From an uncultured delta proteobacterium (GTDB taxonomy: Bacteria > Myxococcota_A > Bradymonadia > REDH01): a stretch of DNA of 9,022 nt. The notes under the pieces are model-generated. The model had not been told where the DNA came from, did no database searches, and worked only from the letters and a program-made list of their open reading frames with translations. Made by a program: the position numbers and the translations under genes. Numbering within the stretch: the first letter of the stretch is position 1; the number at the start of each line of letters is the position of its first letter. The DNA is taken from NCBI GenBank assembly GCA_903873545.1, contig CAIQPA010000172.1:1-9022 (forward strand). Direction: 5' to 3'. Below, one piece after another: positions 1-5,837 of this stretch.

Positions 1-758
1 CGCTCACGGCGCCCTTCAACGACCTCGATGCAACGCGAGCGCTCTTCGACCGCTTTGGCGGTGAGCTCGCCGCCGTCATCGTCGAGCCAGTGGCCGGCAA
101 CATGGGTTGCATCCTCCCGCAGCCCGGCTTCCTCGAAGGGCTCCGTGCCCTCTGCACGCAGCATGGCACCATCCTCATCTTCGACGAGGTCATGACCGGC
201 TTCCGCGTCGCCCTCGGCGGTGCCCAGGCTCATTACGGCGTCAGCCCGGACCTCACGACGCTCGGCAAGATCGTCGGTGGCGGCCTCCCGGCTGCGGCCT
301 ACGGCGGACGGGCCGACATCATGGCCCGCATCGCACCGTCTGGAGACATCTACCAGGCCGGCACGCTGAGCGGGAACCCGCTCGCCATGGCCGCCGGCAT
401 CACCACGCTTGAGCTGCTCAAGGGCATGCCGAGCCTCTACGCCGACCTATCCCGCCGCAGCGCACGCCTTGCTTCCGGCCTGGTCGAACGGGCCCACGCG
501 GCAGGCTTCCCTGCTACGGCCCAATCGGTCGGCGGCATGTTCTCCATCTTCTTCACCAACGAGCCCGTCACCGACTACGCCTCGGCAAAGCGGGGCGACG
601 CAGCGCTCTTCGGCCGCTTCTTCCACCAGATGCTGGACCGCGGCTTCTACCTCGCGCCGAGCGCCTTCGAGGCGGCCTTCATCGGCTCGCAGCACAGCGA
701 CGAGCTGGTCGAAGAGACGCTCGCCGCCGCGGCAGCCGCCTTCACGGCTTTGCGTTGA
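1..758 (+). CDS. hemL: Glutamate-1-semialdehyde 2,1-aminomutase, C-terminal part
   Basis: PLP-dependent cytosolic enzyme that converts glutamate-1-semialdehyde to 5-aminolevulinate, the last step of the C5 route into tetrapyrroles. The frame is open from base 3 and gives 251 residues. The family is about 427 long, so roughly the first 175 residues lie upstream of the window. Visible family motifs, in order, are VIVEPVAGNMG, the PLP-ring aspartate in FDEVMTGFR, and the Schiff-base lysine in LGKIVGGGLP (AAG at 267-269), followed by GTLSGNPLAMAAG. These are the aminomutase versions of class III aminotransferase motifs and separate it from BioA, ArgD or GabT. The C-terminal region with FYLAPSAFEAAF also fits HemL. 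It stops with TGA and is followed after 62 bp by the F0 ATP synthase genes on the same strand, so co-transcription is possible. No terminator is seen in that gap. The only part missing is what lies off the window edge. Confidence 0.95.
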   Translation, partial: LTAPFNDLDATRALFDRFGGELAAVIVEPVAGNMGCILPQPGFLEGLRALCTQHGTILIFDEVMTGFRVALGGAQAHYGVSPDLTTLGKIVGGGLPAAAYGGRADIMARIAPSGDIYQAGTLSGNPLAMAAGITTLELLKGMPSLYADLSRRSARLASGLVERAHAAGFPATAQSVGGMFSIFFTNEPVTDYASAKRGDAALFGRFFHQMLDRGFYLAPSAFEAAFIGSQHSDELVEETLAAAAAAFTALR

Positions 759-820
759 CGCTCCATGCCTCCTCTGGTAGCCGCGCAGCGCGCTCGGGAA
801 AGCAAAAAGGCCCGCGCTGA

Positions 821-1114
821 ATGGACCCGCAATCACCCCAGACGACCCCTCCGCCGGAGCAATCCGCGAGCCAGAAGGCGCAACTTCGCCGGCTCGCGGC
901 CCGCGCAACGGCAATCGGCATTCAGTTCTCCGTCTCCATCGGCCTCGGCTGGTGGATTGGTCACTGGGCCGAGCAACGGTGGGACTTCGCTCCATGGGGC
1001 GGCCTGGCAGGTCTCCTCTTCGGCGCAGCGGCGGCCTTCCGCGACCTCTACCTGCTCGGCAAACTCTCCACCCAAGTCCATTCCGATGAACGACCAACTC
1101 CTCCAGAAGGTTGA
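821..1114 (+). CDS. atpZ: AtpZ/AtpI-family small membrane protein of the ATP synthase operon
   Basis: A 97-residue protein of the AtpZ (F0F1-ATPase gene 1) family. It has a Pro/Gln-rich polar N-terminus (1-20), a basic stretch (RRLAAR), and two membrane helices at about 30-50 and 58-78. They carry the family pattern of GLGWWIGHWAEQ in the first helix and a Gly/Ala-rich second helix ending FRDLYLL. In other bacteria AtpZ is encoded at the head of atp operons. It has been proposed to act with AtpI as a Mg2+/Ca2+ channel or in ATP synthase assembly, and its exact job is unsettled. The start ATG at 821 has a weak AAGG about 10 nt upstream (807-810). The 62 bp between hemL and this gene hold no convincing promoter or terminator. 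It overlaps the next gene by 29 bp. The length is normal for the family. Confidence 0.85.
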   Translation: MDPQSPQTTPPPEQSASQKAQLRRLAARATAIGIQFSVSIGLGWWIGHWAEQRWDFAPWGGLAGLLFGAAAAFRDLYLLGKLSTQVHSDERPTPPEG

Positions 1115-1496
1115 GCGCACCGCGCTCCTCCTCGCCGCGCTCGGCGTCGCCGGCTGGTGGTACTGGGGCACGGCCATGGACTCGGTTGCTGCTGGCGCCG
1201 GCGGGCTGCTCGGACTGGGCAACTTCCGCGCCCTCCGCCACCTCATGGGCAACGTCTTCTTGGCGCAGGCCGGGGGCGATAGCCGCCCCTGGGCGCTGCT
1301 CCTCGGACTCAAATTCGGCGCCTATGCGTTGATTCTCTTTTTACTTATCGCCGTTCTCCATCTAAACGCGTTGGCGCTCGTCACTGGGCTGACCGCGGTC
1401 GTGGCTGCCGGTCTCTTCGTCTCTCTTCAATCCGCCGCTGCGGCGCCTGTTTCTCCCGAGCAGCCCGCGGCCCCTGCAAATGAGCGTGTCGGATGA
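1086..1496 (+). CDS. atpI: ATP synthase subunit I (AtpI), F0 assembly factor
   Basis: A 136-residue integral membrane protein with four hydrophobic stretches at about 12-29, 31-46, 69-91 and 95-114, and a short Pro/Ala-rich tail. Length, topology and position just before atpB match the ATP synthase I-chain family. In Propionigenium and alkaliphilic Bacillus this family helps assemble the c-ring. The sequence itself is weakly conserved, so the call leans on context. The frame is also open upstream to 765, but that stretch runs through atpZ in another frame. I take the ATG at 1086 because it gives a family-length protein beginning MNDQLLQKVE. It has no Shine-Dalgarno sequence, so it probably depends on translational coupling to atpZ, which it overlaps by 29 nt. 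Its TGA overlaps the atpB start as ATGA (1493-1496). Confidence 0.75.
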   Translation: MNDQLLQKVERTALLLAALGVAGWWYWGTAMDSVAAGAGGLLGLGNFRALRHLMGNVFLAQAGGDSRPWALLLGLKFGAYALILFLLIAVLHLNALALVTGLTAVVAAGLFVSLQSAAAAPVSPEQPAAPANERVG

Positions 1497-2275
1497 ATCT
1501 CCTCGCGTCCGATTTTACCTGGTTCAACCTCCTTCCCGGCTACGACGGGCTCCAGAAGAGCATCGGCCACAGCCTCTACTACACCTACATCGACGGTGAG
1601 CCGGTCCAGCACATCACCCACCTCACGTTGGTGCTGTTGTCCACGCTGATCATCCTCGGGATTGGCATGATTGCCCGCTCCCGCTGGGCAAGCGCAGACG
1701 GCGGCGTGGTCCCCGACGGCAAGTTCACCATCGCCAACCTGCTCGAGTCGATCCTCGATGCAATCCTCAACATGTCGGAGCAGGTCTTCGGCACGCGGGA
1801 GCGGGCCGTCCGCTTCATGCCCATCATCGGCACCTGCGCCCTCTACATCCTCGTCAACAACCTCCTCGGCCTCGTCCCCGGCTTTGCGCCCGCGACCGAC
1901 AACCTCAACATCACCGTCGGGCCGGCGATGGTCATCTTCTTCGCGACCCACATCTACGGGCTCAAGGAGAACGGGATACACCACCTCACCCACTTCCTCG
2001 GACCCAAGATCGGCGGCGTGCCCTGGCTGGCCCCCATCATGCTCCCCATCGAGCTCATCTCCCACCTCGCGCGGCCCCTCTCGCTCTCGCTCCGCCTCAT
2101 GGGCAACATGACGGGCGACCACAAGGTGCTCGCGATCTTCCTTGGCCTTGCCTACTTCACAGTGCCGTTTGTCATCCTCGGCACGCTTGTCTGCGTCGTT
2201 CAGACGCTCGTCTTCTGCCTGCTCTCGATGGTCTACATCTCGTTGGCGATTGAACATTCAGAAGAAGCCCACTAG
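1493..2275 (+). CDS. atpB: ATP synthase F0 subunit a
   Basis: Subunit a (260 residues), the static membrane half of the ion channel facing the c-ring. The sequence shows about five to six membrane segments (roughly 43-62, 110-129, 139-157, 177-206 and 213-254). The essential arginine is R201 (CGC at 2093-2095) in LSLRLMGNM, equal to E. coli R210. E. coli Q252 corresponds to Q237 in VCVVQTLVF, and the family end motif MVYISLAIEH is present. By-eye alignment puts H210 at E. coli E219 and G230 at E. coli H245, with a loop six residues shorter between R201 and Q237. The ATG overlaps the atpI stop as ATGA, so translation is probably coupled. It is followed by 90 nt before atpE. The identification is secure. 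Confidence 0.96.
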   Translation: MNLLASDFTWFNLLPGYDGLQKSIGHSLYYTYIDGEPVQHITHLTLVLLSTLIILGIGMIARSRWASADGGVVPDGKFTIANLLESILDAILNMSEQVFGTRERAVRFMPIIGTCALYILVNNLLGLVPGFAPATDNLNITVGPAMVIFFATHIYGLKENGIHHLTHFLGPKIGGVPWLAPIMLPIELISHLARPLSLSLRLMGNMTGDHKVLAIFLGLAYFTVPFVILGTLVCVVQTLVFCLLSMVYISLAIEHSEEAH

Positions 2276-2325
2276 AGGGCGCGCGGGCGGTCTTCCGTCT
2301 GCCCCACCAATCCTGTTTCTAAGCC

Positions 2326-2337
2326 GGGCCTCGGCCC
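2326..2337 (+). other. Small hairpin in the atpB-atpE intergenic leader
   Basis: The sequence GGGCCTCGGCCC can fold as a 4-bp GGGC/GCCC stem with a CTCG loop, or in a shifted register using GCCG/CGGC (2323-2335). It sits about 28 nt before the atpE start in a 90-nt gap. There is no T-run after it, so it is not an intrinsic terminator. It may help set differential expression of atpE, whose product is needed in many copies, but in DNA this GC-rich a short palindrome can occur by chance. Confidence 0.3.
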
Positions 2338-2351
2338 AAAGTAACCCTTGA

Positions 2352-2357
2352 GAGGAG
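2352..2357 (+). promoter_or_regulatory. Shine-Dalgarno site of atpE, in a possible hairpin
   Basis: GAGGAG ends 8 nt before the ATG at 2366 and decides the start. The frame is open upstream from a TTG at 2348, but only the ATG has this spacing, and only it begins a clean signal peptide. The core AGGAG (2353-2357) is exactly complementary to CTCCT (2361-2365), which touches the start codon, with a TTC loop between. A weak 5-bp stem could therefore hide the site. It is the clearest ribosome binding site I found in the window. Confidence 0.8.
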
Positions 2358-2365
2358 TTCCTCCT

Positions 2366-2683
2366 ATGAGCCGCAAGTCGTTCCTGGTCACCGCCTCCTT
2401 CCTTGCCACCACCTTCCTTGCTTCGGCTGCCAATGCTGAGGGCCTTGAGGGTGCCGCTGGTGCCACCGCGCTCGTCGGCGCCGGCCTCGCCATCGGTATC
2501 GCCGCTGTCGGTGGTGCGCTCGGTCAGGGCCGCGCCGCTGCTGCCGCGCTTGAGGGCATCGCCCGCAACCCCAGCGCCTCGGACAAGCTCTTCACGCCGA
2601 TGATCCTCGGTCTGGCGCTCATCGAGTCGCTCGTCATTTACGCGCTCGTCATCGCCTTCATGATCCTCGGCAAGGTCGCCTAA
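2366..2683 (+). CDS. atpE: ATP synthase F0 subunit c with signal peptide
   Basis: A 105-residue c subunit, the rotor-ring proteolipid. Residues 1-24 form a signal peptide (MSRKSF, hydrophobic core, likely cut after ANA). The mature part has two helices around the polar loop R67-N68-P69. The first has the Gly/Ala-rich packing motif ending in GQG (Q54). The second carries the ion-binding carboxylate E87 (GAG at 2624-2626) in IESLVIYAL. Aligned to Ilyobacter tartaricus c with a constant offset of 22, Q54, E87, S88 and Y92 match the Na+ ligands Q32, E65, S66 and Y70, while V63 and T67 are both leucine (L85, L89). The C-terminus FMILGKVA lacks the common ANPF end. Signal-bearing c subunits are known in epsilon- and some deltaproteobacteria. 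Its TAA overlaps the pdxA stop on the other strand. Confidence 0.96.
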   Translation: MSRKSFLVTASFLATTFLASAANAEGLEGAAGATALVGAGLAIGIAAVGGALGQGRAAAAALEGIARNPSASDKLFTPMILGLALIESLVIYALVIAFMILGKVA

Positions 2684-3711
2684 GGCGCTCGGCGCGAGGC
2701 CATCGCTCGCGCCACCTCTGCTGCTACCATGAGACTGGCCGCTGATCCCTCACCGCGGCCGGCAATGTCGTAGGCCGTTCCATGGTCCACGCTGGTTCGC
2801 ACAATGTGCAGCCCCAGCGTGATGTTGGCCGCAGCCCCAAAGCTGACCGCCTTCAGAGGTGCAAGCCCCTGGTCGTGGTACATCGCAAGTACTGCATCGG
2901 CAGGCTGGCGACCTGAGACGACGCGCGGAAAGAGCGTGTCTGCTGCGAAGGGGCCCGAGACATCGATACCCTCCGCGCGCAACGTCGCGAGCGCGGGCCC
3001 GATCACCCGCTCCTCCTCGTCTCCCAGCTCGCCCGCCTCGCCCGCGTGAGGATTCAAACCGCAGACGGCGATGCGCGGCGACGCGATCCCGAAGTCGCGA
3101 ACCAGTCCGTCGTGCAGCGAACGGCCAGCCGCAACCACGCGCTCCTCCGTCACCGCCTCGGCAACCGCGCGCAGCGGCATGTGGGCCGTAACCAGCCCTA
3201 CACGCAGCGACGGACCGGCCAGGAGCATCGTCACGGGGCCCGAGGCAGCCCAGGCCTCCAGACACTCCGTGTGGCCCGTCACAGGAAGCCCGCAGAGGCC
3301 GAGCAGCGCCTTGTGCCAAGGCAGGGTCACAACGGCAGCGATCTCCCCCCGTAGCGCGCTCTCTGTGGCCTGCTTGAGCGCCGCATGCTGGAGTGTCCCG
3401 AAGGCCGGAACTGCCCTGCCCCACGGATAGTCCACCTCAAAGAGAGAGGCTGGCAGCGGAAGGCAGTCGATGACAGCCATCAACGAGGAGGGAACTGAGA
3501 CCGCCTCGTCCGGCGTCGCGACCGCCACAACTCCGTCTACGAGATCCAGCACCCCCCGCGACCGCAGCGAGGCGAGCGCGGCCTGCAGCGCCATCACCGA
3601 CCCGAACACCACGAGCGGGCCGGCCTCGGAGAGCGCACGGTAGGAGCGTAGGAGCAGCTCGGGGCCCAACCCCGCGCCGTCGCCCATCGTCAGGCCGAGC
3701 GGCTTGGTCAT
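2680..3711 (-). CDS. pdxA: 4-hydroxythreonine-4-phosphate dehydrogenase
   Basis: NAD-dependent, metal-requiring cytosolic enzyme of the DXP-dependent vitamin B6 pathway. It oxidises 4-phosphohydroxy-L-threonine, which then decarboxylates to the amino-ketone used by PdxJ. The 343 residues are near the usual 330. Visible motifs are MGDGAGLGPE near the N-terminus, PWHK (131-134), GHTE (H147), HMPL (H177), GLNPHAGE (H222), MYHDQG (H279) and RTSVDHGTA (H310). H177, H222 and H279 are the three metal ligands, equal to E. coli H166, H211 and H266. Departures from the consensus are P to G in the first motif (usually DPAGIGPE or EPAGIGP) and H for P after ITLGL. It starts 3 nt after the upstream surA-like stop with no clear Shine-Dalgarno, so it is probably coupled. 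surA-pdxA adjacency is also found in E. coli. PdxA2-type dehydrogenases are a less likely alternative. Confidence 0.92.
   Translation of the reverse strand: MTKPLGLTMGDGAGLGPELLLRSYRALSEAGPLVVFGSVMALQAALASLRSRGVLDLVDGVVAVATPDEAVSVPSSLMAVIDCLPLPASLFEVDYPWGRAVPAFGTLQHAALKQATESALRGEIAAVVTLPWHKALLGLCGLPVTGHTECLEAWAASGPVTMLLAGPSLRVGLVTAHMPLRAVAEAVTEERVVAAGRSLHDGLVRDFGIASPRIAVCGLNPHAGEAGELGDEEERVIGPALATLRAEGIDVSGPFAADTLFPRVVSGRQPADAVLAMYHDQGLAPLKAVSFGAAANITLGLHIVRTSVDHGTAYDIAGRGEGSAASLMVAAEVARAMASRRAP
2691..2713 (+). terminator. GC-rich 8-bp inverted repeat after atpE (possible 3'-end structure)
   Basis: GGCGCGAG (2691-2698) and CTCGCGCC (2706-2713) are perfect reverse complements separated by a 7-nt loop, beginning 7 nt after the atpE stop codon. 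The position suits an end or stabilising structure for the atp transcript. No T-run follows on either strand, so it does not meet the usual intrinsic-terminator rule. It lies inside the last codons of pdxA, so it may simply be coding sequence in GC-rich DNA. For pdxA it would fall before the stop codon. Confidence 0.35.
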
Positions 3712-3714
3712 TGG

Positions 3715-4698
3715 CTAGTCAACCCGACCGAGCTCGCGGATCTCCACGAAGACCTTCTTCCGCAGCTCCGCCACATAGAGCTTCTCCTCGGCCTCGATCT
3801 TCTCGCCACGCACGGCCATCCGCGCCCGGTCGCGCACCGTCTCGAGGTCGTCGAAGGGCTTTTGCTCCATGGCCTCGAGCCGGATGAGGTGGATGCCGAA
3901 CTGCGAACGGACGGGGCCGGAGGTCTCGGATACCTTGAGCCGTTGTGCCGCTGCCTCATAGTTCGGATCGAGCGAACCGATGTCGAACCGGCCAACGCGA
4001 CCTCCCGTGCGTGCCGTCGCATCCACATTCGTCTCGGCTGCCAGGCTCTCGAACGAAGCGCCTGCCTTCAGCCGCTGCTCCAGCGCATCGATGCGCGCCT
4101 CCGCCGCAGCCACGTCAGGAGCCGGCGCATCGGGCGGGAGCGAAACGAAGATGTGACTCGTCGTCATCCAGGTCTCAACCAGCCCGTTCGGATAGAGCCG
4201 CGTGAGCATCGCATCCACCTCGCCGTCGCCCACAGCGATGCGCGGAAGAACCTCTGACTGGATGAGCCTCACCCGGAGCAGCTGCGCGCGCACGTAGTCG
4301 GCAAAGTCTTCGATCGTGATACCCTGTTCGGCGAGCGCCGCGCGAAATGCATCCTCTTCGAGCCGCATGCGCGTGCGCTGCTCGGCGATGTGCTGCTGCA
4401 CCTCCTCTTCGCTCACCGACAGGCCGAGCCGCTTGGCCTGCTCTGCAAGCACCTGGTTATCGACGAGGGTGCCGAGCACCTCGCCGGCCACCGAGCTGCG
4501 ACCCTCCGGGGTCTGCAGCCGGCGCCGATCGACGGCCTCCATCTGCACAAAGAGCGGCAGCGTGCGCGCCACATCGCTCTGCGTCACGATCTGGTTGCCC
4601 ACCTTGGCAATGATGCGGTCGATGATGTCTGCGCGGGCCGCCACGGGCAACGCAACCGCCACAAGTACTGTCAGACACCACCCAGCCATGCGCATCAT
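3715..4698 (-). CDS. surA: SurA-like periplasmic chaperone / parvulin prolyl isomerase
   Basis: A periplasmic folding factor for outer-membrane proteins. Counting from the ATG at 4698 it has 327 residues: a signal peptide 1-23 (MMRMAGWCLTVL..., cut after AARA), a SurA_N chaperone domain at about 24-155 opening with DRIIAKVGNQIVTQSDV, and one parvulin domain at about 177-275. It keeps both parvulin histidines: H182 in TSHIFVS and H270 in FGIHLIRLE. E. coli SurA is about 428 residues with two parvulin domains, so this is the shorter one-domain form. The frame is open back to a GTG at 4728, which would add 10 residues with three tryptophans. I prefer 4698 because the ATG overlaps the upstream stop as TGATG, has GGAG just before it and gives a clean signal peptide. 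The ATG at 4695 is also possible. It is the third gene of the mfd operon. Confidence 0.85.
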   Translation of the reverse strand: MMRMAGWCLTVLVAVALPVAARADIIDRIIAKVGNQIVTQSDVARTLPLFVQMEAVDRRRLQTPEGRSSVAGEVLGTLVDNQVLAEQAKRLGLSVSEEEVQQHIAEQRTRMRLEEDAFRAALAEQGITIEDFADYVRAQLLRVRLIQSEVLPRIAVGDGEVDAMLTRLYPNGLVETWMTTSHIFVSLPPDAPAPDVAAAEARIDALEQRLKAGASFESLAAETNVDATARTGGRVGRFDIGSLDPNYEAAAQRLKVSETSGPVRSQFGIHLIRLEAMEQKPFDDLETVRDRARMAVRGEKIEAEEKLYVAELRKKVFVEIRELGRVD

Positions 4699-5837
4699 CA
4701 CTCTCCACCACTTCCGGAACCATCCCACGCAGCAGGAGATGCTGCGGGGTTGGCGAACGGTGCCTTCAAGTCTTTCTCGTCTGCCGTCAACTCCAGCAGC
4801 GTCAGCACACCGCTCGGGCCTTCGGCCAGCCCTGCAGCCTCGTACCGCCGTGCGACCTTCGAGGCTGCGGCAGGCTCCTTCGCGAGCGCCGTCCGGCCCT
4901 TGGTGAGCAACGCAACGGCCGCCTCATCCACCTGCGCCGGCTGCCTGCCTGCTAGCGCTGCGAGCCAGCCTGCAGCAGCCGCAGCGCGGCCATCGCGGAC
5001 CGCCCGCTCCACCACAATCGGACGGGCTGCGTCGAGGCCACCCGTGAGTGGTGCGATGATGCGAATCAGCTGCACCATCTCCCAGCCCCGCGCGGTGCGG
5101 TAGATGGGCGAGACGCGACCTGACTTCGGCAGCGCAAAAAGCGCCTCGCTGAGCGCCGTGTTCGTCGTCGCGCCATCGGAAGTGCGGGCAACAGGGCCGG
5201 TCGCACAGTCGGTCGCCTGCGCTGAAGGATCGATCGACCGCGCGCGGCAGACTTCGACAAAAATCTCCTCGTCCAGCTTCGAACTCTCGCGGCGCATCCG
5301 CACCATCTCTGCTCGCGCCTCATCGGCCGCGGCGGCGGTCGGCAGCACGATCACCCGCGCCTCGCGCAGCTCCGGCCCGGCATCGCCCGAACCGTCGAAG
5401 GCTGCACGCACTGCGGCCTCCGAGAGCCGCTGCTCACCCACCGCATCCATCCCGACGCGACGGAGCTGCCAGTCCACCGGCAGGATCCGCAGCAGGAGCC
5501 GCTCTTCGTAGTCTCCTACCAGACCGGCAGCCGTCGCCGCATTGGCCATAAGCTCCACCTGCAGCAGGCTCCGCAGCAGCGACGAACGTTGGCTCGGCTC
5601 TCCCATGCGGAGCGCGGCCGTCTGCGAAAGGAGCTGGCTTCGCACCTCGAGCTCGCGTGAGCCGATGGTCCGCCCATTCACCTCCAGCAGTGGCAGGTCC
5701 TCCTGCAGCGTCTCGGCCGCCTCCACCTTCGTCGAAGGCGCAGCCACAACCCGCTCGCCCCCCTCGCCAGGCGCTCGCGCTGGCGCACAGGCCGCCAGCA
5801 ACAGCGGCAGCAGCGCTACGAGGCGTCGCGTGCGCAT
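4698..5837 (-). CDS. Parvulin-like (SurA_N/PpiC-type) lipoprotein, active-site histidines absent
   Basis: A 379-residue predicted lipoprotein. The signal MRTRRLVALLPLLLAAC carries a lipobox with C17 as the lipidated residue, and Ala at +2 predicts outer-membrane sorting. After a loose linker (18-47), residues 49-130 resemble the SurA_N/PpiD-type helical chaperone domain (LLEVNGRTIGSRELEVRS). Residues 158-258 look like a parvulin fold, with SIDPSA (201-206) and an end pattern GRVSPIYRTARGWEMVQL. The two catalytic histidine positions are V162 (ARVIVLP, where active enzymes have a HIL-type motif) and E253 (GWEMV, where they have GxH). Prolyl isomerase activity is therefore unlikely and a chaperone or scaffold role is more probable. 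C197 and C211 flank the SIDPSA loop. The tail (about 270-379) is Ala-rich with a Gly/Ser end. The ATG overlaps the mfd stop by 22 nt and has AGGTGG upstream. The fold call is by eye and moderately sure. Confidence 0.7.
   Translation of the reverse strand: MRTRRLVALLPLLLAACAPARAPGEGGERVVAAPSTKVEAAETLQEDLPLLEVNGRTIGSRELEVRSQLLSQTAALRMGEPSQRSSLLRSLLQVELMANAATAAGLVGDYEERLLLRILPVDWQLRRVGMDAVGEQRLSEAAVRAAFDGSGDAGPELREARVIVLPTAAAADEARAEMVRMRRESSKLDEEIFVEVCRARSIDPSAQATDCATGPVARTSDGATTNTALSEALFALPKSGRVSPIYRTARGWEMVQLIRIIAPLTGGLDAARPIVVERAVRDGRAAAAAGWLAALAGRQPAQVDEAAVALLTKGRTALAKEPAAASKVARRYEAAGLAEGPSGVLTLLELTADEKDLKAPFANPAASPAAWDGSGSGGE

Noticed and set aside
759..820. Promoter or terminator between hemL and atpZ
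   Set aside because: I see no convincing -35/-10 pair and no stem with a T-run. The short GCGC repeats near 782-793 are expected in DNA this GC-rich.
765..1085. N-terminal extension of atpI back to 765
   Set aside because: It would run through nearly all of atpZ in another frame and add a basic low-complexity segment. AtpI proteins are about 100-140 residues, matching the ATG at 1086.
447..1241. Minus-strand open frame opposite hemL, atpZ and atpI
   Set aside because: It crosses three supported genes, has Arg/Gly/Ala-rich translation and shows no domain; treated as a GC shadow.
1427..2257. Minus-strand open frame (276 codons) antisense to atpB
   Set aside because: Its translation is highly charged (Asp/Glu/Arg/His-rich) with no family pattern, as expected for the reverse of a membrane protein gene. 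atpB is certain.
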